From Pseudomonadota bacterium (GTDB lineage Bacteria > Pseudomonadota > Gammaproteobacteria > Burkholderiales > Thiobacillaceae), in contig JAJYXA010000133.1 in assembly GCA_021791235.1 (NCBI GenBank), forward strand, positions 1 to 6,507: 6,507 nt of DNA, given 5' to 3'. The translations under genes were made by a program, and so were the position numbers. Under the pieces are notes generated by a model. It searched no databases, was not told where the DNA came from, and saw only the letters and a program-made list of their open reading frames with translations. This document shows positions 1 to 4,913 of this stretch, in pieces (position 1 is the stretch's first letter; every line of letters begins with the position of its first letter).

Positions 1-260
<260 letters not shown>

Positions 261-267
261 ACGTGCC

Positions 268-305
268 GTGCCTCCCAGATTGTTTCTGGAGCAGGAGCGA
301 GGCAC
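268..305. terminator. Nested inverted repeat just after ureG, possible terminator
   Basis: An outer perfect 7-bp arm pair (GTGCCTC at 268-274, GAGGCAC at 299-305) encloses an inner perfect 5-bp hairpin (CCAGA 275-279, loop TTGTT, TCTGG 285-289). It begins 7 bases after the ureG stop, where a 3' processing or termination structure would sit. No T-tract follows on either strand, so a classical intrinsic terminator is not demonstrated. The call as a 3'-end structure is inference from position and pairing. Confidence 0.4.
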
Positions 306-308
306 CTC

Positions 309-322
309 AGACTGCAAAGTCT
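309..322. repeat. Short perfect hairpin with GCAA tetraloop
   Basis: The sequence is AGACT, loop GCAA, AGTCT. On the plus strand the loop fits the GNRA class of stable tetraloops. It lies between two larger hairpins in the ureG/ybbP convergent gap. A 5-bp stem alone could be chance; it is listed because it is the middle one of three in a row. Confidence 0.3.
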
Positions 323-338
323 CCCAACGCACAGGCAC

Positions 339-359
339 ATTGGCTCGGCAAAAGCCAAT
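339..359. terminator. Perfect 7-bp hairpin downstream of ybbP, possible terminator
   Basis: The arms ATTGGCT (339-345) and AGCCAAT (353-359) pair perfectly around a 7-base loop. On the minus strand it starts 16 bases after the ybbP stop codon, a good place for the 3' end of the ybbA-ybbP transcript. No U-tract follows on the minus strand and only a weak TTT lies beyond it on the plus strand. It may be a weak or Rho-assisted terminator, or a stabilising 3' hairpin. Confidence 0.35.
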
Positions 360-375
360 CCCAAGTCAATCGCAT

Positions 376-2904
376 TTAATTCAGGGCGCGGATCGACTGC
401 ATCGGCGGCACGCGGGTGATGTGGCGCGTGGTGAGCCAGCCGCTCATGCCCACCAGCAGCGCGCCGGCCGTGGGCAGCGCAAGCCACAGCCAGGGATGCA
501 GGCGCAGCGGCAGATCGAACAGGCGCTCGGCGATCAGCGCCATGGCGATTTCGGCGCAGGCGCTGGCGAGCAGGCCGGCCAGCACGCCGAGCGCGATGAA
601 CTCGCTCCACAGTCCCTTCGCCAGATAGGCGCGCTGGGCGCCCAGGGTGCGCAGCAGCACGGCTTCCTGCTGGCGCGCGTCGAGGCTGGCCAGGAGCGTG
701 GCGACGACGACGGCCATGCCGGCGGCAAGCAGAAATCCCAGCAGCAGCTGGATCGCGCCGATGATCTGCGCGAAGACCGCTTCGATGTTGGCGATGAGCT
801 TGTCGAGCGCGAGCACGGTGATGCCGGGGAAGGTCTTGACGAAGCCGGGCAGCACGCCGGTGGCGCCCGGCGGCACGTAGACGCTGGCGATTGAACTTGC
901 AGGCAAATTGTCGAGCTGGCCGGGGGCGAAGATGACGAAGAAGTTGGGCTGCATCGAATCCCACTTCACGCTGCGGATGCTGGTGATGCGAGCGGCAAGC
1001 GTCTGGTCGCCGACCTGGAAGCCGAGGGTGTCGCCGAGGGCGAGGTTCAGCCGTTCGGCCATGCCGGATTCGACCGAGATTTCTGCGGAAGGGTCGCTGC
1101 GCAGCAGCGGGGTACCCGCCGGCGTGCCCTTTACGGGTGCGGGGCCACGGTGCTCGCCATGCCAGGTTCCGGCCAGCACGGCGTTGTTGGCGGGCAGGGT
1201 GGCGGTCCAGGTGAGGTTGAGCTCGCGCCGCAGGGTGTTGCTGTCGCGCGCTTCCGGCGGCAGCGTTTCGGCAATGGGGCGGTCGTTCTTGCTGACCAGG
1301 CGGCCACGCACCATGGGATACAGCGTGGAAGCCTTGAGGCGATGCTGCGACAAGTAGGCGGCCACCGCGTCCTGCTGGTACGGCGCGATGTTCACCAGAA
1401 AATGGTTGGGCGCCTGCGGCGGCAGCTGCTGGCGCCAGCCGGCGATAAGGTCGCTGCGCACCAGCGCCAGCAGGGCCACCAGAAACAGCGCCAGGGTGAA
1501 GGCGCCGAGCTGCAGGGTGCTGTCGAAGCGGTGGCGCAGCAGTTGCGCGAGGCCGAAGCGCAGCGGGCCGTGGGCCATGCGCTGGACGCTGCGGCCCGCC
1601 AGCAGCGCGAGCCGGGCCAGTAACATCAGCACGCCGATCAGCGCGGCCAGCGCGCCGACGAAGAGGCCGGCCAGCCTGGTGTCGCCCGCGTACCAGGCGA
1701 TCAGGATTAGCAGGGCCGAGCCGCTGACGGCCGCGCTGACCCAGGCGGCCAGGGGCAGCGGCGGCAGGTCGCGCCGCAGGACCCTGAGCGGCGGTACGCG
1801 GATCAGGCGCATCAGCGCGGGCAGGCTGGCGCCCGCCAGCGCGAGCAGGCCGCTGGCGACGGCGACACCGACCGGCGCCGGCCCGAGTAAAGGCAGGCGG
1901 GTGACGGCGTCGGGCAGGATCAGGCCCGCCAGCGCCTGCTGCATCAGGGCACCGATCGCCACCCCGAGCAGGCTGCCGAGCAGGCCCAGCGTCAGCAACT
2001 GGACGGCGTAGAGCACGCGCAACTGCGCGGTGGTGGCGCCGAAGCAGCGCAGCAGCGCCGCCTGGTCGTAATGCCGCAGCGCGTGGCGGTGGGCGGCGAT
2101 GGCGATGGCGGCCACCGACAGCAGGAGGCTGATGAGGGCGGTGAGCTGGATGTAGCGGTCGGCGTTGGCAAACGCACCACGCAGGGTTTCGACGCCTTCG
2201 TGCGAGCCGATGAGGCGCTGGGTGCTGTCGAGGCGGGGTTTCAGCGCGGCGCTGAACGCCGCGAGCTGATCGGGCGCGCCGGCAAACTGGTACAGGTAGG
2301 TCAGGCGGCTGCCGGGCTGCAGCACGCGGGTGCGACCGACTTCGTCGGCGCGCAGGAACACGCGCGGGGCGAGGCCGAACACGCCGCCGAGCTGGCCCGG
2401 TTCTTCGGCCACCAAGCCGGCGATGCGGAACGCGGCTTCGCCGATCAGCACCGCATCGCCGACCTGGGCGTTCAACAGCGTCAGCAATTCCTGATCGGCA
2501 TACACCGCGCCGGGCGGCGGCTGCGCCGGGCGCGGCGTGCCGGCCTCGAACGGGCGGTCGGCGATGCGCACGCTGCCGCGCAGCGGGTAGGCGGCGTCGA
2601 CCGCACGCAGCGTCGCCAGCTGGAAGGCGTCGCCGCGGCTGACCATGCTGGCGAATTCGAGCGCGCTGCTGGTGCGCAGGGCATGGCTGGGCCAGGCGTC
2701 GATCGGACGCGGGCTGGTGACCAGCAGGTCGGCGCCGAGGAAGCTCGCGCCCTGCTCGCTCATCGCGCGCTTGATGCGGTCGCCGAGAAAGCCGGTGGTG
2801 GACACGCTGCCGACGCCGATGATCAGCGCCAGCAGCAGCACGCGCCATTCGCCGCTGGCGCGTTCGCGCCGCAGCAGCCACAGGCCGAGCCGGAGAAAGT
2901 TCAT
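376..2904 (-). CDS. ybbP: YbbP-type ABC transporter permease (FtsX/MacB family)
   Basis: This is an 842-residue inner-membrane permease of the FtsX/MacB class (type VII ABC fold), slightly longer than E. coli YbbP at about 804. The N-terminus, RLGLWLLRRERASGEWRVLLLALIIGVG, gives a first membrane helix at about residues 22-40, followed by a large periplasmic domain. A first FtsX helix bundle lies at about 257-330 (LISLLLSVAAIAIAAHRHAL, then LLRCFGATTAQLRVL), with further helices at about 345-490. A second periplasmic part follows, then a closing FtsX domain at about 700-842, where VLLRTLGAQRAYLAKGL repeats the coupling-helix pattern of the first domain. The start ATG overlaps the stop of the ATPase gene (ATGA), so the two are translationally coupled and form one transporter. 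Type VII systems usually move force or lipophilic substrates in the periplasm rather than pump across the membrane; the substrate is not evident. Proximity to tesA suggests a link to hydrophobic esters. Confidence 0.92.
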   Translation of the reverse strand: MNFLRLGLWLLRRERASGEWRVLLLALIIGVGSVSTTGFLGDRIKRAMSEQGASFLGADLLVTSPRPIDAWPSHALRTSSALEFASMVSRGDAFQLATLRAVDAAYPLRGSVRIADRPFEAGTPRPAQPPPGAVYADQELLTLLNAQVGDAVLIGEAAFRIAGLVAEEPGQLGGVFGLAPRVFLRADEVGRTRVLQPGSRLTYLYQFAGAPDQLAAFSAALKPRLDSTQRLIGSHEGVETLRGAFANADRYIQLTALISLLLSVAAIAIAAHRHALRHYDQAALLRCFGATTAQLRVLYAVQLLTLGLLGSLLGVAIGALMQQALAGLILPDAVTRLPLLGPAPVGVAVASGLLALAGASLPALMRLIRVPPLRVLRRDLPPLPLAAWVSAAVSGSALLILIAWYAGDTRLAGLFVGALAALIGVLMLLARLALLAGRSVQRMAHGPLRFGLAQLLRHRFDSTLQLGAFTLALFLVALLALVRSDLIAGWRQQLPPQAPNHFLVNIAPYQQDAVAAYLSQHRLKASTLYPMVRGRLVSKNDRPIAETLPPEARDSNTLRRELNLTWTATLPANNAVLAGTWHGEHRGPAPVKGTPAGTPLLRSDPSAEISVESGMAERLNLALGDTLGFQVGDQTLAARITSIRSVKWDSMQPNFFVIFAPGQLDNLPASSIASVYVPPGATGVLPGFVKTFPGITVLALDKLIANIEAVFAQIIGAIQLLLGFLLAAGMAVVVATLLASLDARQQEAVLLRTLGAQRAYLAKGLWSEFIALGVLAGLLASACAEIAMALIAERLFDLPLRLHPWLWLALPTAGALLVGMSGWLTTRHITRVPPMQSIRALN

Positions 2905-3572
2905 GCGAGGGCCACCTCGCGCGCGCGGCCGGCGACCAGATGCAGCCGGCGTTGGCAGCGTGACGCCAGCGCATCGTCGTGGGTGACCAGGATCAGGGTG
3001 GTGCGCGCGGAGGCGTTGAGCTCGAACAGGAGTTCGATGATGCGGGCGCCGGTGTCGGCATCGAGGTTGCCGGTGGGCTCGTCGGCGAACACGATTTCGG
3101 GATCGGTGGCGAAGGCGCGCGCGATGGCGACGCGCTGCTGTTCGCCGCCGGACAGCTGGCGCGGGGTGTGCCCTGCGCGCGCGGCGAGGCCGACGCGGGC
3201 CAGCCAGTGGGTGGCGCGTTCACGCGCGTCGGCGCGGCCGGCCAGTTCCAGCGGCAGCAGGATGTTCTCCAGCGCGCTCAGCGCGGGCAGCAGCTGGAAC
3301 GACTGGAACACAAAGCCGATGCGGCCGGCGCGCAAGCGGGCGCGGGCGTCCTCGTCGAGATCGTTGAGGCGCTGGCCGAGCAGCACGATTTCGCCCGCGG
3401 ACGGCTGGTCCAGTCCCGCCAGCAGGCCCAGCAGGGTGGACTTGCCGGAGCCGGAGGCGCCGGTGACGGCGAGCGTTTCGCCCGCCTGGACGGCAAGCTC
3501 GACTTCGCTCAGGATGGCGAGGACGCCGTCGGCAGTCGGCACCCGCTGAGACAGGGCGTGGGCGGCGACCAC
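2901..3572 (-). CDS. ybbA: YbbA-type ABC transporter ATP-binding protein
   Basis: This is the cytoplasmic ATPase partner of the YbbP permease. Counting from the GTG at 3572 it has 223 residues, close to the 228 of E. coli YbbA. Motifs in order are Walker A GASGSGKST (38-46), Q-loop glutamine (90) in FVFQSFQLLP, signature LSGGEQ (140-145), Walker B FADEP with D164/E165, D-loop GNLD (168-171) and H-loop histidine (198) in VTHDD, all intact. The frame is open to an ATG at 3662, but the extra 30 residues are the translation of two palindromes, that ATG has no Shine-Dalgarno sequence, and E. coli YbbA starts about level with VVAAHALSQRV. The GTG at 3572 has GGAG 12 bases upstream, which is rather far; a GTG at 3590 is an alternative. 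The gene is coupled by ATGA to ybbP and divergent from tesA, as in E. coli. The family call is firm, the start is not. Confidence 0.9.
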   Translation of the reverse strand: MVAAHALSQRVPTADGVLAILSEVELAVQAGETLAVTGASGSGKSTLLGLLAGLDQPSAGEIVLLGQRLNDLDEDARARLRAGRIGFVFQSFQLLPALSALENILLPLELAGRADARERATHWLARVGLAARAGHTPRQLSGGEQQRVAIARAFATDPEIVFADEPTGNLDADTGARIIELLFELNASARTTLILVTHDDALASRCQRRLHLVAGRAREVALA

Positions 3573-3585
3573 CGCGGCATACGAC

Positions 3586-3612
3586 TCCACACGAGCTTTA
3601 GCTCGTAGTGGA
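3586..3612. repeat. Strong palindrome with TTTA loop at the ybbA start
   Basis: The left arm TCCACACGAGC (3586-3596) pairs with the right arm GCTCGT-GTGGA (3601-3612) around loop TTTA. There are 11 base pairs, with one bulged A at 3607. It lies in the tesA/ybbA divergent gap, inside the open frame upstream of the preferred ybbA start. It could be a dispersed palindromic (REP-like) unit, an operator, or a 5'-leader hairpin of the ybbA mRNA. The sequence does not decide between these. Confidence 0.55.
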
Positions 3613-3618
3613 TCGGCG

Positions 3619-3632
3619 TCCCCTTTTGGGGA
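3619..3632. repeat. Palindrome TCCCC-TTTT-GGGGA
   Basis: A perfect 5-bp GC-rich stem with a TTTT loop sits 6 bases from the larger palindrome at 3586-3612. The two together form a paired-hairpin arrangement like that of many bacterial dispersed repeats. It lies between the candidate ybbA start and tesA and is unlikely to encode protein. Confidence 0.45.
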
Positions 3633-3690
3633 GGGGAACCGGGCGTTGTCGGAAGGCGTCATTGGGATGGGGTCAGATCAGGGTCAATGA

Positions 3691-4317
3691 ATGAATTATC
3701 GCTTGTGGTTGCTGGTGCTGCTGTGGCTGCCGGGTTGGGCGCTGGCCAACGCGTGCTCCTTGTTGATTGTCGGCGACAGCCTGAGTTCCGGCTACGGCCT
3801 TGCCCAGGGGCAGGGTTGGGTGGATCTGCTTGATGCGCGCCTGAAAAAAGCCGCGCCGCAATGGCGCGTGATCAACGCCAGCATCACCGGCGACACCACG
3901 CAGAACGGCCTGCTGCGCCTGGCGCCTGCGCTCGATCGGCACCGGCCGCAAGGCGTGCTGATCGAGCTCGGCGGCAACGATGCCTTGCGCGGCACACCGC
4001 CGGAGGCGATCCGGCAGAATCTGCTCGTGATGGTTCGGCAGGCGAAGGCCACGGGTGCCTGGGTGGCCTTGCTGGACGCACCGGTGCTGCCGAATTACGG
4101 CAAGGCGTATGCCGACGCGGTGGCGAAGCTGTATGGCGAGGTGGCGCGCGCGGAGAAGATTGTGCTGGTGCCGTGTTTTGTCTGCAGCGTGGGCGTGACG
4201 GCGGGCATGATGCAGGCCGACGGCATCCACCCCAACGAAAAGGCGCAGACCCGGATGCTCGATGCGGTATGGCCGCACATCCAGCCGAAGCTGCGTTGCC
4301 CGGAGAAAAAACCATGA
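3691..4317 (+). CDS. tesA: Periplasmic GDSL arylesterase / acyl-CoA thioesterase I (TesA)
   Basis: This is a 208-residue SGNH-fold hydrolase of the TesA (thioesterase I / lysophospholipase L1 / arylesterase) family, which cleaves thioesters and esters of long acyl chains. Residues 1-19 (MNYRLWLLVLLWLPGWALA) form a signal peptide ending in an ALA-type cleavage site, so the mature enzyme is periplasmic. Block I is VGDSLSSGYGL with the nucleophile Ser30; the oxyanion-hole residues are Gly67 (ITGDTTQNG) and Asn96 (ELGGNDALRG); block V is ADGIHPN with Asp177 and His180, completing the triad. The length fits the family. AGGG at 3680-3683 lies 7 bases before the ATG and supports this start. The gene is divergent from ybbA-ybbP, an arrangement also found in E. 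coli, and overlaps the next gene by ATGA. All catalytic residues are present, so it is probably active; its natural substrate is uncertain. Confidence 0.94.
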   Translation: MNYRLWLLVLLWLPGWALANACSLLIVGDSLSSGYGLAQGQGWVDLLDARLKKAAPQWRVINASITGDTTQNGLLRLAPALDRHRPQGVLIELGGNDALRGTPPEAIRQNLLVMVRQAKATGAWVALLDAPVLPNYGKAYADAVAKLYGEVARAEKIVLVPCFVCSVGVTAGMMQADGIHPNEKAQTRMLDAVWPHIQPKLRCPEKKP

Positions 4318-4697
4318 GCGGCGCGGCCTGTCCGTGCGGATCAGGACGCGCGCTTGAAGCCTGCTGCGGGCGCTTTCACGCCGGCGCGCCCGCCCCGGAT
4401 GCCGAAAGCCTGATGCGCTCGCGCTACAGCGCGTATGTGCTGGGGCTGGAGGATTATCTGCGGGCAACCTGGCATCCCGCGACCCGTCCCGCTGCGCTGG
4501 AACTCGACGCCACGCCGCGTCCGCAATGGCTGGGGCTGGCAGTCAAGGCACACACGCCGCTGGACGACGCCCATGCCACGGTGGAATTCGTCGCGCGCTA
4601 CAAGCTCAACGGCCGCGCATTCAAGCTGCACGAAACCAGCCGCTTTGAGCGGGTGGACGGGCGCTGGCTGTATGTCGACGGCGAGATTCGTGAATGA
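4314..4697 (+). CDS. SEC-C motif protein, UPF0225 (YchJ-like)
   Basis: This is a 127-residue small protein of the UPF0225/YchJ family, whose function is not established. The N-terminus has a SEC-C zinc-binding motif, CPCGSGRALEACC, with Cys6, Cys8, Cys17 and Cys18 in C-X-C-X8-C-C spacing. The family core follows: DAESLMRSRYSAYV (29-42), ATWHPATRP, then FVARYKLNGRAFKLHETSRFERVDGRWLYVDGE near the end, consistent with the NTF2-like fold of this family. E. coli YchJ is longer (about 152) and, as I recall, carries a second SEC-C motif at its C-terminus; this protein ends without one, as short members of the family do. The start is fixed by GGAG at 4302-4305, 8 bases upstream, and by ATGA overlap with the tesA stop. 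The frame is open further upstream, but that part is the shadow of tesA. It is probably co-transcribed and translationally coupled with tesA. Confidence 0.9.
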   Translation: MSGAACPCGSGRALEACCGRFHAGAPAPDAESLMRSRYSAYVLGLEDYLRATWHPATRPAALELDATPRPQWLGLAVKAHTPLDDAHATVEFVARYKLNGRAFKLHETSRFERVDGRWLYVDGEIRE

Positions 4698-4729
4698 GGC
4701 GGCATGCCATGCAGGATGACTGAATGAAC

Positions 4730-4751
4730 AAAGCCCGCTTGCGGGGGCTTT
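4730..4751 (+). terminator. Probable terminator of the tesA-UPF0225 unit
   Basis: AAAGCCC (4730-4736) pairs with GGGCTTT (4745-4751) over a perfect 7-bp stem with an 8-base loop, starting 32 bases after the stop of the UPF0225 gene. The A-rich left arm and the TTT at the end of the right arm fit a bidirectional intrinsic terminator. The U-tract is short (three), so termination may be partial. It separates the preceding operon from the nifA promoter. Confidence 0.65.
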
Positions 4752-4829
4752 CGGCAGTTAACAGTCCGTTTACACAAAATTCAGTACAGGCCCAACCGTG
4801 CGCAGCGTATTGGCTGGGGCGTAAATATG

Positions 4830-4845
4830 TGGCACGTTACTTGCA
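4830..4845 (+). promoter_or_regulatory. Sigma-54 (-24/-12) promoter of nifA
   Basis: The 16 bases TGGCACGTTACTTGCA match the sigma-54 consensus TGGCACG-N4-TTGCW at every fixed position. The GG of the -24 element is at 4831-4832 and the GC of the -12 element at 4843-4844, the correct 10-base separation. This predicts a transcription start near 4856 and a leader of about 58 bases before the nifA ATG at 4914. RpoN promoters need an enhancer-binding activator. No TGT-N10-ACA NifA site was found in the roughly 270 bases upstream, so the activator is probably NtrC or another protein. The match is seen in the sequence; use in vivo is inferred. Confidence 0.88.
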
Positions 4846-4881
4846 TCCAAAAAACCATAGTAGTCCCATTGTTTTTTTGAC

Positions 4882-4909
4882 GAGCCTTAAACCGGCTCAG
4901 CGGGGAGAG
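4882..4909 (+). promoter_or_regulatory. nifA leader hairpin and ribosome binding site
   Basis: GGGGAGAG at 4902-4909 is a strong Shine-Dalgarno sequence; its GGGAG core ends 6 bases before the ATG at 4914 and decides the nifA start. Immediately upstream, GAGCC (4882-4886) and GGCTC (4894-4898) can form a 5-bp hairpin with a 7-base loop, ending 3 bases before the purine tract. The hairpin would not cover the ribosome site. A regulatory role is speculative. Confidence 0.6.
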
Positions 4910-4913
4910 AGAT

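Noticed and set aside
2071..3549. A 492-residue open frame on the plus strand
   Set aside because: It is antisense to ybbP and ybbA, with low-complexity Gly/Ala/Gln/Arg composition typical of GC-rich shadows and no recognisable motif.
3573..3690. Sigma-70 promoters for tesA or ybbA, such as TTGACC on the minus strand near 3682-3687
   Set aside because: The TTGACC has no acceptable -10 partner at 16-18 bases, and nothing better was found for either direction.
3861..4313. Longer start for the UPF0225 gene inside tesA
   Set aside because: The upstream part is tesA read in another frame. The ATG at 4314 has a good ribosome site and places the SEC-C motif at the N-terminus as in the family.
3673..4467. 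Minus-strand open frame opposite tesA
   Set aside because: It is a shadow of tesA, whose GDSL catalytic blocks prove the plus-strand frame.
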